A stretch of 64,000 bases of DNA from Martinezella rhizogenes (GTDB lineage: Bacteria; Pseudomonadota; Alphaproteobacteria; Rhizobiales; Rhizobiaceae): assembly GCA_013322215.1 (NCBI GenBank), contig JAAMEZ010000022.1, positions 62,001-126,000 on the forward strand. The letters run 5' to 3'. Positions 8,675 to 17,168 of this stretch are shown here, one piece after another. A model generated the notes under the pieces. It was not told where the DNA came from, did not search any database, and saw only the letters and a program-made list of their open reading frames with translations. Numbering within the stretch: the first letter of the stretch is position 1; each line of letters starts with the position of its first letter. Both the position numbers and the translations under genes were made by a program.

Positions 8675-10146
8675 TCGCCGGAAATCTTCTCAACGAGATC
8701 TGCCAGTATATGGACGCCACGCTCTATCTCTTTGATTCCAAGCGCAGAGTATCCCAGGACGAGTCCACTGCGGTCTGAAAGGTTTTCGATCGCATTCGCT
8801 TCAAAAAGCGGTGAAATCGGATAGATCCCCAATCCCTTAGCCCGCGCTCTTTCCACAAGGGAGGCCTCCCGCGATCGGGGGATGTCGTTCAGCCACACGA
8901 CCACATGCAAGCCTGCGTCAGCGCCTTCGATCTCAATTCGATTGCCTAGACGATAGCGCAGCGCATTGAGCAAGATCGCGCGTCGCTCGTGATTGGAGCG
9001 ACGTATCCGTCTCAGATGCCTTTCATAGATACCACTTTCGACGAGTGATGCCAGAGCTTCCTGTTGAAGCAAGGGCGCGTGTCGATCTGTCAGAAGCTTC
9101 GCCTTCGCAAACACGTCCTGTAGTTCAGCGGGAACAACCAAATAGCCTATGCGCAGGCCCGGTGCGAGGGTCTTTGAGACAGTGCCTAAGTATATGACAT
9201 TGCTTCCGTCCTTTAGACTGAAGAGCGGCGGCACGGGATTGATGTCGAAGCGGAATTCGCTGTCATAATCGTCTTCGACCACGTAGGCGTCGAACTTGCG
9301 GGACCAGTCGAGCAATTGGTGGCGGCGCGAGACAGGCAGGATGCCGCCAAGCGGGAATTGATGGGAGGGCGTGACATATGCCAACCGTGCTTCCAAGTGC
9401 TCAAGACGCTCGGTGACCATGCCATTCCGATCCACCTTCACGGGAATAGCTGACGCACCAACTCCAGTAAAAATTTGGCGCGCCATGTCATAGCAAGGGT
9501 TCTCTATGACGAAACAGTCGTCAGGATCGAGAAGGACACGTGCGCACAAGTCCAGCCCCTGTTGAGAACCATTCACAATGATGATCTGATTCAGATCGCA
9601 CCGGATCGTCCGGGCCCGCCAGAGATATCCCTGCAATGCCATTCTGAGCCGCGTCGATCCCCGTGGGTTAGCGTACGACAGCCTGTCAGGCCGCCGGGAG
9701 GCGGCCTCCGCCACCGCTTTCCGCCATGCGGTGGATGGAAAATCCGTGCCCGCGAGATCGCCGTGGCGGAAATCCATAAGGATTTTACCCGGCGATGCGA
9801 CGGACCAAGGCGAAAAACTACGCAATCTGGCCCCGTAGGAAGAGAGGCGTACCGTCTCGGGATCGTGGATTTGCTTTTCGTGGTTCGGTCGGCCGACTGC
9901 TGCCTTGACGACCCGTGGGCGGGTTCCTTGTCGCAACTCGATGAAACCTTCGGCGTCGAGTTGCTCGAAAGCGATCATCACGGTTGTTCGCGAAACGCCG
10001 AGTTCCTGTGCGAGGCCTCTGGATGATGGCAGCCGACCGGTTTCGCCGAATACACCTTCGGAAATTTGCTCCTTCAAAGATTCGTAGATGTCATGTGAGC
10101 CGATCCGGCCTGCAGGAGTCGGTTTCGAAGATTTTAACTGGACCAT
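8665..10146 (-). CDS. MocR-family regulator: GntR-type DNA-binding domain fused to aminotransferase-like domain
   Basis: The 493 residues split into an N-terminal GntR winged helix-turn-helix (about 18-85, RLPSSRGLAQELGVSRTTVM) and a fold-type I aminotransferase-like domain. The PLP lysine is K325 in GTVSKTLAPG, with VVEDDYDSEFR upstream. MocR proteins sense PLP or a PLP adduct and usually act on a divergent gene. Here the divergent gene encodes a YggS-like PLP protein, and three CTGGAC-type sites lie between them. G+C looks lower than in the neighbouring ribosomal genes. Confidence 0.93.
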   Translation of the reverse strand: MVQLKSSKPTPAGRIGSHDIYESLKEQISEGVFGETGRLPSSRGLAQELGVSRTTVMIAFEQLDAEGFIELRQGTRPRVVKAAVGRPNHEKQIHDPETVRLSSYGARLRSFSPWSVASPGKILMDFRHGDLAGTDFPSTAWRKAVAEAASRRPDRLSYANPRGSTRLRMALQGYLWRARTIRCDLNQIIIVNGSQQGLDLCARVLLDPDDCFVIENPCYDMARQIFTGVGASAIPVKVDRNGMVTERLEHLEARLAYVTPSHQFPLGGILPVSRRHQLLDWSRKFDAYVVEDDYDSEFRFDINPVPPLFSLKDGSNVIYLGTVSKTLAPGLRIGYLVVPAELQDVFAKAKLLTDRHAPLLQQEALASLVESGIYERHLRRIRRSNHERRAILLNALRYRLGNRIEIEGADAGLHVVVWLNDIPRSREASLVERARAKGLGIYPISPLFEANAIENLSDRSGLVLGYSALGIKEIERGVHILADLVEKISGDHS

Positions 10147-10185
10147 TATTTTTTCTCACAACTGGTCGTTAACGGCGGTCCAGTT
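10136..10185. promoter_or_regulatory. Three CTGGAC-type sites, likely MocR operator
   Basis: AACTGGACC (10136-10144) overlaps the MocR start codon, AACTGGTC (10160-10167) is a direct repeat 24 bp on, and GGTCCAGTT (10177-10185) is the inverted copy. CTGGAC repeats are the known target of the MocR-type regulator TauR, so this is probably where the regulator controls itself and the divergent genes. Confidence 0.65.
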
Positions 10186-10252
10186 TACACCTATTTTCAC
10201 AGCGAGCCAAACGGTGGCTGCCAGGCCACTCAATTCATGGATCGAGAAATCA

Positions 10253-11041
10253 ATGTTGCATCAGGACAAACTGCTGTCGGTCGTCGATGAAGAACGCTTT
10301 GGTTCCGATCCAGCCTCTATGTTCCGCTCCAATCTCGCGGCCGTTGAGGACAAGATCGCCATGGCCTGCACCAAGTCTGGACGCGATCGCAAATTCGTTA
10401 GGTTGCTGCCGATCACAAAGACTGTCCCGGCGCATATTCTGCGCTACGCGTATCAAGCAGGCATACGCGATTTCGGAGAGAATAAAATTCAGGAAGCTGA
10501 CGCCAAGCGCGGGGACCTTGCCGACCTCGACATCGAGTGGAGCATCGTCGGCCACCTGCAATCCAACAAGGTCAAAAACCTGTGCCGCTTCGCAAGCGAG
10601 TTCCACGCTCTGGACAGCATGCGCCTCGCCGACCTGCTGAACTCCAAGCTTGAACGCGAAAATCGGCATCTGGATGTCTTTGTCCAGGTTAATACCTCTG
10701 GTGAGGACAGCAAATTCGGCCTTCATCCCGAAGCGCTTATGCCTTTCGTGGAGTCGCTCGACCGCTTTCCCCGACTTCGGCCCCGCGGTCTGATGACACT
10801 CGCAGTATTCAGCCGCGACATGGACAAGGTGCGCCCCTGTTTCAGCCTGCTGCGATATCTTCGTGACCGCGTCGTCACCGTGAATCCGGCATTGCAAGAA
10901 TTGTCGATGGGTATGTCGGGGGATTTCGAGCTGGCGATCGAAGAGGGTGCCAATATCGTTCGTATCGGACAGGCCATTTTCGGCAAACGCCCCACGCCCG
11001 ATGGACACTATTGGCCAAGCATAGCCGGTTCGCGGCATTGA
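10253..11041 (+). CDS. YggS/PLPBP-family pyridoxal phosphate homeostasis protein (paralogue)
   Basis: 262 residues with the single-domain alanine-racemase barrel of the YggS/PROSC family. K56 in LLPITKTVP is the expected PLP lysine; GIRDFGENKIQEA, WSIVGHLQSNKVKNL, NTSGEDSKFG and SMGMSGDFELAIEEGANIVRIG all match. Family members carry PLP and buffer its level rather than catalyse. This copy sits under a PLP-sensing MocR regulator rather than beside pilT or proC, so it may be a specialised second copy. ATG at 10253 chosen from the family N-terminus. Confidence 0.88.
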   Translation: MLHQDKLLSVVDEERFGSDPASMFRSNLAAVEDKIAMACTKSGRDRKFVRLLPITKTVPAHILRYAYQAGIRDFGENKIQEADAKRGDLADLDIEWSIVGHLQSNKVKNLCRFASEFHALDSMRLADLLNSKLERENRHLDVFVQVNTSGEDSKFGLHPEALMPFVESLDRFPRLRPRGLMTLAVFSRDMDKVRPCFSLLRYLRDRVVTVNPALQELSMGMSGDFELAIEEGANIVRIGQAIFGKRPTPDGHYWPSIAGSRH

Positions 11042-11097
11042 GAATAACAGGCTGCCGACGATCTGGTAGACAAAGAAATCTCATAGGAGACAATCAG

Positions 11098-11841
11098 ATG
11101 AAAGTGCATTTCGTGATACATGAGGCGTTCGAGGCTCCGGGCGCTTATGAAGATTGGGTGAAATCGCGTGGTCACTCGCCCAGCTACTCAAGGGTATATG
11201 CGAACGAAGCACTCTCGGATGCCGTCGAAGACATTGATCTCCTCGTTGTAATGGGCGGCCCGCAGGATCCGTCAACGACGACCGAAGAATGTCCCCATTT
11301 CGATGCCGCGGCTGAACGGGCGCTTATCGCCACGTGCATCAATGCCGGGAAAGCCGTTGTCGGCGTTTGCCTTGGTTCCCAGTTGATCGGGGAGGCTTTG
11401 GGGGCTTCCTATTCCCACAGTCCAGAAAAGGAGATTGGGAAATATCCGATCATGCTCACCGAGGCCGGTAAAGGCAATTCCAAGTTCTCCCATTTCGGAG
11501 AGGTGCTTTCGGCGGGGCACTGGCACAATGACATGCCGGGCCTCACGGATAAGGCAACCATCATCGCGGTAAGCGAGGGCTGCCCGCGTCAAATCATCGA
11601 GTTCAGTGATCTCGTATATGGGTTCCAGTGCCACATGGAATTCACGTCCGATGTCGTCGAGCTTCTAATCGCCGCGTCCGAGGCTGAGTTGGCGACCCTC
11701 ACAGATCGTCGCTTCGTGCAGCAGCCGGAGGCCCTGCGCAAGAACGATTGGCATGAAATGAATGAGAAACTATTCGAGTTCCTCGACAAACTAGTGGCTG
11801 CTTACGAGGCACATAGACAATCGAAGGTGCTGACGGCCTAG
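11098..11841 (+). CDS. Class I glutamine amidotransferase-like protein
   Basis: 247 residues with the class I triad: Cys91 in VGVCLGSQL, His179 and Glu181 in QCHMEF. It resembles the GuaA-like stand-alone amidotransferases that move ammonia from glutamine or cleave gamma-glutamyl compounds. AGGAGA stands 8 bases before the ATG at 11098, and only 56 bases separate it from the YggS-like gene, so the two form an operon divergent from MocR. The acceptor substrate is unknown. Confidence 0.87.
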   Translation: MKVHFVIHEAFEAPGAYEDWVKSRGHSPSYSRVYANEALSDAVEDIDLLVVMGGPQDPSTTTEECPHFDAAAERALIATCINAGKAVVGVCLGSQLIGEALGASYSHSPEKEIGKYPIMLTEAGKGNSKFSHFGEVLSAGHWHNDMPGLTDKATIIAVSEGCPRQIIEFSDLVYGFQCHMEFTSDVVELLIAASEAELATLTDRRFVQQPEALRKNDWHEMNEKLFEFLDKLVAAYEAHRQSKVLTA

Positions 11842-11978
11842 CCCGTTCACCCTAAGAGAGAACGATGGGCTAACAATTTCTGGTCTCGGGGAGCTCGATG
11901 TCTTCTGTTGGTGCAAAGCGACTAGCTGCTGCCTAGTCTACGGTTGCTGAGATGGCATCAAACCGCAGCCCATCGCCC

Positions 11979-12671
11979 CTATGTCTTCGGCTGCTTCTCC
12001 AGCAGATCCGGCCGCCGCTCCTTCGTCAGCTTTTCCGCCTCCTGCCGCTGCCACTTGGCGATGGCGCCGTGATTGCCCGAGGTGAGGATGGCTGGAATCT
12101 CGCGGCCCTCCCAGATCTGCGGGCGGGTATAGTGCGGATGTTCCAGCAGGCCGCTCTCGAAGCTTTCGTGCAGGCCGGAAAGGTCGTTGCCCATGACGCC
12201 GGGCAGGATGCGGACGATGGCGTCGAGCAGGATGAGGGCAGCCGGCTCGCCGCCCGAGAGGATGTAGTCGCCGATCGAGACTTCCTCGAGGTCGCGGCCG
12301 TCGATGACGCGCTGGTCGACGCCTTCGAAGCGGCCGCAGACGATGATGACGCCGTCTCCATCAGCAAGTTCGCGCACGCGCTTCTGCGTCAGCGGCTTGC
12401 CGCGCGGGCTCATCAGCAGGCGCGGGCGGCTGTCGTTCTCGCTGGCGTGGTCGATGGCGCGGGCAAGCACATCCGGCTTCAGCACCATGCCGGCGCCGCC
12501 ACCGGCCGGCGTGTCGTCGACGGTGCGGTGCTTGTCGGTCGTGAAGTCGCGGATCTGCAGAGTGTCGAGCGACCACTGCCCGCGTTCCATCGCCTTGCCG
12601 GCAAGCGAGGTGCCGAGATGACCGGGAAACATCTCGGGATAAAGCGTCAATATGGTCGCCCGGAAACTCAT
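11979..12671 (-). CDS. trmD: tRNA (guanine37-N1)-methyltransferase
   Basis: 230 residues, full length for TrmD, which methylates G37 next to the anticodon and prevents frameshifting. The trefoil-knot SPOUT core is seen in [16 protein letters not shown], with [15 protein letters not shown] at the start and [16 protein letters not shown] at 12671 gives the usual N-terminus. It follows rimM by 24 bases in one operon. rplS, the usual next gene, is 4.7 kb away. Confidence 0.97.
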   Translation of the reverse strand: MSFRATILTLYPEMFPGHLGTSLAGKAMERGQWSLDTLQIRDFTTDKHRTVDDTPAGGGAGMVLKPDVLARAIDHASENDSRPRLLMSPRGKPLTQKRVRELADGDGVIIVCGRFEGVDQRVIDGRDLEEVSIGDYILSGGEPAALILLDAIVRILPGVMGNDLSGLHESFESGLLEHPHYTRPQIWEGREIPAILTSGNHGAIAKWQRQEAEKLTKERRPDLLEKQPKT

Positions 12672-12695
12672 GGCGCGGTCACTTCCCAACGAGGA

Positions 12696-13289
12696 TCACT
12701 TCTTCTTCGGCTTGCCCTGCGGCTTCTCGGGTTTTTCCGACTTTTCCGGTTTGCCGATCAGGTCGTCGGGACTGTCGATCAGGCCGGCGGCCAGAGGATC
12801 TATTAAAATCTTGCCGCCCTCCAGATCGATTTCGAGCACGGCGGCTTCAGAGAAAGGGATCAGCACGGGGCGCTTGCCGGGGCCTTTCAGCTCCAGCAGA
12901 TCGCCGGCGCCGAAATCATAGACGCCGCTGACCGTGCCGTAGCCGGTGCCCTCGTCGTCGACGGCTTCCAGACCTTCGAGGTCGGTGTAGAAGAATTCGT
13001 CATCGTCGAGTTCCTCGTCCGGCAGGTTGTCGCGCTCGATGTAGAGTTCCAGCCCGTTCAACGCTTCGGCGGCGTTGCGGTCATTGACGCCGCGAAAGCG
13101 CACCACCACAACGTTCTTGGCTTCGCGGATTTCCAGCACCTCGAAGCTGCGGCCGTCCATGCTGTGCAGGTGGCCGTAGTCGCCGAGTGCGGTCGGATCG
13201 GATGTATAGGCGCGGGCGCGCACCTCGCCTCTCAGGCCCTGCGCTGCGCCGATCGTTGCCATCAGTACCGGATTTTGCAGTTTCGTCAT
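12696..13289 (-). CDS. rimM: 16S rRNA processing protein RimM
   Basis: 197 residues: an N-terminal RimM barrel ([18 protein letters not shown]...) and a PRC-barrel domain ([16 protein letters not shown]). The C-terminus is a Lys/Pro/Glu-rich tail ending [12 protein letters not shown]. RimM binds S19 and helps mature the 30S head. It is placed between rpsP and trmD as usual. The ATG at 13289 ([14 protein letters not shown]) replaces a longer frame that has no good ribosome-binding site. Confidence 0.96.
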   Translation of the reverse strand: MTKLQNPVLMATIGAAQGLRGEVRARAYTSDPTALGDYGHLHSMDGRSFEVLEIREAKNVVVVRFRGVNDRNAAEALNGLELYIERDNLPDEELDDDEFFYTDLEGLEAVDDEGTGYGTVSGVYDFGAGDLLELKGPGKRPVLIPFSEAAVLEIDLEGGKILIDPLAAGLIDSPDDLIGKPEKSEKPEKPQGKPKKK

Positions 13290-13327
13290 GGTTTCTTCGC
13301 CGATTGCCGGGATCAATTGCGTTCTCT

Positions 13328-13350
13328 CATAGGCTGAACGCCAGCCTATG
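13328..13350. promoter_or_regulatory. Perfect 9-bp hairpin in the rpsP-rimM gap
   Basis: CATAGGCTG (13328-13336), loop of 5, CAGCCTATG (13342-13350). It lies directly after the rpsP terminator and before rimM on the minus strand, so it could be part of a rimM leader or an RNA-processing site. Confidence 0.4.
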
Positions 13351-13358
13351 GGAAACAA

Positions 13359-13392
13359 AAAACGGGCGGCATGTTGCCATGCCGCCCGTTTT
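13359..13392 (-). terminator. Terminator or attenuator after rpsP
   Basis: AAAACGGGCGGCATG (13359-13373), loop TTGC, CATGCCGCCCGTTTT (13378-13392): a perfect 15-bp stem with a T run on the minus strand. It would stop or reduce transcription between rpsP and rimM. Confidence 0.85.
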
Positions 13393-13411
13393 CGACAGTC
13401 ACAAGGACCGA

Positions 13412-13780
13412 TTATTCAGAAGCAGCAGCAGCGGCGTCAGCAGCCTTCTGTGCCTTTTCAGCAGCGCGTTCCTGAGCGCGCTTGCCCGGCTTTGCCTTTT
13501 CCGGGTTGTTCTTGGCTTCGCGCGTTGCGATGCCGGCTTCGGCGAGGAAGCGCAGAACGCGGTCGGTCGGCTGTGCGCCGTGGTCGAGCCAATGCTTGAT
13601 GCGCTCGGCCTTGAGTTCAACGCGCTTGGCGTCGTCCTTGGCAAGCATCGGGTTCCAGGAGCCGAGGGTCTCCAGGAAACGGCCGTCGCGCGGCGAGCGG
13701 GCGTCGGCAACAACAACGTGGTAGTACGGGCGCTTCTTGGAGCCACCGCGGGCGAGACGAATTTTCAATGCCATGTTCAT
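13412..13780 (-). CDS. rpsP: 30S ribosomal protein S16
   Basis: 122 residues. The first 85 are a standard S16 ([42 protein letters not shown]). Residues 86-122 are an Ala/Lys/Glu-rich extension, longer than the roughly 82-residue E. coli protein and similar in character to the L19 tail. First gene of the rpsP-rimM-trmD run. In the displayed frame the ATG at 13780 is followed by a second one (NMALKI...), so the mature start may be two codons later. Confidence 0.97.
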   Translation of the reverse strand: MNMALKIRLARGGSKKRPYYHVVVADARSPRDGRFLETLGSWNPMLAKDDAKRVELKAERIKHWLDHGAQPTDRVLRFLAEAGIATREAKNNPEKAKPGKRAQERAAEKAQKAADAAAAASE

Positions 13781-13902
13781 TCTCCTTAGGCTTTTCTTGA
13801 CCGCTTCGTTGTGCGGTATGGTTACGTCGCGCTGCTTTTCTCGTGCTGCGTGATCCCTCTCGAAAACGTGCTCGCGTCTTTCGGGATCATGCGGCCAGGG
13901 GG

Positions 13903-14205
13903 TTACCCTTTGAAATCCGCAGCGATCTGTTCATGATGCCGGATGACTTCCTTGATGACGAAGTTCAGGAACTTCTCGGCGAAATCCGGGTCCAGATTTG
14001 CGTCCTTTGCCAGGCGGCGCAGGCGCTCGATCTGAAATTCTTCGCGCGCCGGGTCGGCCGGCGGCAGGTCGTACTTGGCCTTCAGCACGCCGACCTCTTT
14101 GGTGCAGCGGAAGCGTTCGGCCAGCATATGCACCAGTGCGGCATCGATATTGTCGATCGACTGGCGGTAGTTGCCCAATTGGGCCTTGATGTCTGGATCA
14201 ATCAT
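13903..14205 (-). CDS. Chorismate mutase, AroQ type
   Basis: 100 residues, all helical, of the AroQ class that converts chorismate to prephenate for phenylalanine and tyrosine synthesis. Key features are the helix 1 segment [19 protein letters not shown] and Lys in [21 protein letters not shown]. It stands alone, not fused to prephenate dehydratase. It lies 18 bases after ffh and is probably cotranscribed with it. ATG at 14205; a TTG three codons earlier is possible. Confidence 0.93.
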   Translation of the reverse strand: MIDPDIKAQLGNYRQSIDNIDAALVHMLAERFRCTKEVGVLKAKYDLPPADPAREEFQIERLRRLAKDANLDPDFAEKFLNFVIKEVIRHHEQIAADFKG

Positions 14206-14223
14206 GGGGGTCAACGATCCTTC

Positions 14224-15804
14224 TCACTTCTTCTTCGGCAAACCGGGAAGCCCCGGGAAACCACCGCCGAGGCCTGGTAGCTTGGCGCCACCGAGACCTG
14301 GCAAACCACCGGGCAATCCACCACCGCCGCCGAGGCCTGGCATGCCGCCGGGACGACCGAGGCCTGCGGCTTCGGCCTGCTTCTGCAGGGCTTCGAGCTG
14401 CTTGGGGTCCATGTTCGACAGGTCGGGCATGCCGCCCATACCGCCGCCGAGGCCCATCTTGCCGGCAAGGCCGCCCATCAGCTGCTTCATCATGCCGCCT
14501 TTGCCCTTACCGCCCATCATCTTCATCATGTCCGCCATCTGGCGGTGCATTTTCAGAAGTTTGTTGATGTCGGAGGCGTCGGTGCCGGAGCCGGCGGCGA
14601 TGCGCTTCTTGCGGGAATGCTTGAGGAGGTCCGGATTGGCGCGCTCCGCCTTGGTCATCGAGGAGATGATGGCGAGCTGGCGGCCGAAAAGCTTGTCGTT
14701 GAGGCCGGCTGCGGCCATCTTGTCCTTCATGCCGGCCATTCCGGGCATCATGCCCATGATGCCGCCCATGCCGCCCATCTTCTGCATCTGACCGAGCTGG
14801 TCGGCCAGATCGTTCAGGTCGAACTTGCCCTTGGCCATCTTGGCGGCCATGGCGGCCGCCTTTTCAGCGTCGATATTCTCGGCTGCCCGCTCGACCAGCG
14901 AGACGATGTCGCCCATGCCGAGGATGCGGTCGGCGATGCGGCGGGGATGGAATTCTTCCAGCTCGCCCATTTTTTCGCCGACGCCGATCAGCTTGATCGG
15001 CTTGCCGGTCACGGCGCGCATCGAAAGGGCGGCGCCACCGCGGCCGTCGCCGTCCATACGGGTCAGCACGAGGCCGGTGATCCCGACGCGCTCGTCGAAG
15101 TTGCGGGCGAGATTGACAGCGTCCTGACCGGTCAAGCTGTCGGCAACCAGCAGGATTTCGTGCGGATTGGACTTCTTCTTGATATCCGCCATCTCGACCA
15201 TGAGCGGCTCGTCGATATGCGTGCGGCCGGCGGTGTCGAGGATGACGATGTCATGGCCGCCGAGCTTGGCGGCCTGCACGGCGCGGGCCGCAATATCGGT
15301 CGGCGACTGACCCGCGATGATCGGAAGCGTGTCGACGCCCGTCTGCACGCCGAGCTGGCGCAGCTGCTCCTGCGCGGCCGGGCGGCGCGTGTCGAGCGAG
15401 GCCATCAGGACCTTCTTGCGGTCGCGGTTCGTCATGCGGCTGGCGATCTTCGCCGTCGTCGTCGTCTTACCAGACCCCTGCAGGCCGACCATCATGACGA
15501 CGACCGGGGCCGGCGCATTGAGATCGATGCCCACGCCTTCGCCGCCGAGCATTTCGATCAGCTCGTCATGGACGATCTTGACGACCATCTGGCCGGGCTT
15601 GATTGACTTCAGGATTTCGGCGCCGACGGCCTTTTCGCGGACGCGGTCGGTAAAGGAGCGAACGACATCCAGTGCCACATCGGCTTCGAGCAGCGCGCGG
15701 CGAACCTCGCGCAGCGCTGCGGAAACATCGGCTTCCGAAAGCGCGCCGCGGCCTGTCAGTCCATTCAGAATGGAACCAAGACGGTCCTGGAGGTTTTCAA
15801 ACAT
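14224..15804 (-). CDS. ffh: Signal recognition particle protein Ffh
   Basis: 526 residues. N domain, then the GTPase domain with G1 GLQGSGKTTT (107-116) and DTAGRT (190-195) and TRMDGDGRGG, then the Met-rich M domain (about 320-460) that binds signal peptides and 4.5S RNA. The C-terminal 70 residues are a Gly/Leu/Pro/Met-rich low-complexity tail ending GLPKKK, longer than in E. coli. It pairs with FtsY, encoded at 21163. AAGGAAG precedes the ATG at 15804; the longer frame upstream is not supported. Confidence 0.97.
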   Translation of the reverse strand: MFENLQDRLGSILNGLTGRGALSEADVSAALREVRRALLEADVALDVVRSFTDRVREKAVGAEILKSIKPGQMVVKIVHDELIEMLGGEGVGIDLNAPAPVVVMMVGLQGSGKTTTTAKIASRMTNRDRKKVLMASLDTRRPAAQEQLRQLGVQTGVDTLPIIAGQSPTDIAARAVQAAKLGGHDIVILDTAGRTHIDEPLMVEMADIKKKSNPHEILLVADSLTGQDAVNLARNFDERVGITGLVLTRMDGDGRGGAALSMRAVTGKPIKLIGVGEKMGELEEFHPRRIADRILGMGDIVSLVERAAENIDAEKAAAMAAKMAKGKFDLNDLADQLGQMQKMGGMGGIMGMMPGMAGMKDKMAAAGLNDKLFGRQLAIISSMTKAERANPDLLKHSRKKRIAAGSGTDASDINKLLKMHRQMADMMKMMGGKGKGGMMKQLMGGLAGKMGLGGGMGGMPDLSNMDPKQLEALQKQAEAAGLGRPGGMPGLGGGGGLPGGLPGLGGAKLPGLGGGFPGLPGLPKKK

Positions 15805-16178
15805 CGGTTCTTCCTTATCGATCGCTCGGGAATTTGGATTTGCGCCTATGCGCGGTTCCTCGCCCGAAAACGTCGTGCTTTTCCATGACGAAAACAAGAC
15901 GCAAAGCCAAAAACCACCCGAGGGCGCATCGCGCTGTCGGGTGTTGACCTCCGGGATCTCTTTATACCTCTATGGGTCCCGGTCGGTGGCTCGGAGGCTT
16001 GTGCTCGTCGCAGATTGCGGGCGATAAACAGGAAAAGGCCGTCAAAGTCAACCCAAAGCGGCCGAAATGCCTGAAATGCGCGCATGAGATCGCCATACCA
16101 ATGTCGATTGACCGTACCATCGTCTTCCAATTGTTGTATCGATCCCGCCATCCAGTGATTCCCCCGAGACCGTTTCGA
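15805..16178. other. Divergent intergenic region ffh / unknown gene
   Basis: A 374-base gap between divergent genes. CACCCGA (15915-15921) and TCGGGTG (15937-15943) form a hairpin in the presumed ffh leader. A reading frame in the right half runs in frame with the gene at 16179 but lacks family-like sequence. No RNA gene is recognised. Confidence 0.5.
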
Positions 16179-17168
16179 ATGAATGATGCAGCCCTGACCG
16201 ACCTTCTCGCCGCCTGCCGCGCTTACGCAGGCGGCCGAGTCGACGCGCGCTTCAACGAAGCGGCACAAGCCTTTTACGCCAGCGCCAAGGCGCAACCGAA
16301 GATCGCGGCGCGGGCGGCGCGCGAGCTCAGCCGTCTGCCGCCGCCGGGTGCCGCCGTTCTTGCCAATATGCTTGGAACCATCGTCGAAAAGGGCGGGGCG
16401 GTCGAGCGCAGCGGTGCTGCCGTATGGGAGCTCTATCTGGCGTGGCTGCCGCAGATCCATCGCGGCTTTGCCGGCCGCAAGGAGCTGAGCCCGCGGCAAA
16501 GGCAGCTGCTCGACGCTTTCCAGCTGCTCGGCCAATCGGCAGTTTCGCATCTTTCCGGCATGCCGCAGGAGCGTGCACTCGCCGCCGGCAACAAGGCGCT
16601 GATGGCGCAGCTTGCGGAACTTCAGGATTATACGCCGGGTGCGGCCTGGGTCCGCCAGGTGCTCCTGAGCCGCAGCGACGCGCTGCTGGTGCTGCATCTG
16701 CCGAGCCGCCAGGGTTTTCGTCTGCGGTATGAGAATATCGTCAACTGCTTTCATCTGTTCACGCTCATCCAGGCGGCTTTCGGCGAGCGGCTGCCCGGCG
16801 GTCGTGCGCCCAACAGGTTCATTGTCGATATGGCGCGCTGCGTGACCGTGGCCGAAGAGGGCAATGACGAGCCTTGGTGGCGCTATGAGACGATGCAGCC
16901 GGATGAGCCGGGCTTCCTCGATATCGCCGGCGAGGCCTCAGTCGAGACCATCTCTCGCGTCGACGGCCGTCAGGTCATCCTGCTTTCGCCCCCAGTGGAA
17001 GGCGCGGCGCTGTGGGATACGAGCTTTTTCACGCCACAGCTTTTCGCCATGCCGGCGAATGTCGTACTGGAGCAGACCTTGACGGCTTCCGAGGCCGAGG
17101 GGTGGTTTGCCAGGATTGGCTTGCCGGCCGGCGAAACGCCCGGCGCGCAAGGGGCGGAGAAGGCATGA
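16179..17168 (+). CDS. Protein of unknown function, coupled to an MBL-fold enzyme
   Basis: 329 residues, mostly helical, without signal peptide or membrane segments. Segments such as LAACRAYAGGRVDARFNEAA and PGAAVLANMLGTIVE do not match a family I know. Its TGA overlaps the ATG of the metallo-beta-lactamase gene (ATGA at 17165-17168), so the two are translationally coupled and probably work together. ATG at 16179 chosen; the same frame is open back to 15972. Confidence 0.75.
   Translation: MNDAALTDLLAACRAYAGGRVDARFNEAAQAFYASAKAQPKIAARAARELSRLPPPGAAVLANMLGTIVEKGGAVERSGAAVWELYLAWLPQIHRGFAGRKELSPRQRQLLDAFQLLGQSAVSHLSGMPQERALAAGNKALMAQLAELQDYTPGAAWVRQVLLSRSDALLVLHLPSRQGFRLRYENIVNCFHLFTLIQAAFGERLPGGRAPNRFIVDMARCVTVAEEGNDEPWWRYETMQPDEPGFLDIAGEASVETISRVDGRQVILLSPPVEGAALWDTSFFTPQLFAMPANVVLEQTLTASEAEGWFARIGLPAGETPGAQGAEKA

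Noticed and set aside
8665..11841. Interpretation as an anti-phage or toxin system
   Set aside because: A MocR regulator, YggS-like protein and amidotransferase are metabolic families; there is no toxin, nuclease or nucleotide-signal domain here.
15972..16178. N-terminal extension of the unknown protein at 16179
   Set aside because: Open in frame but rich in Cys/Arg/Pro without family character; a purine-rich site and the usual look of the start favour 16179.
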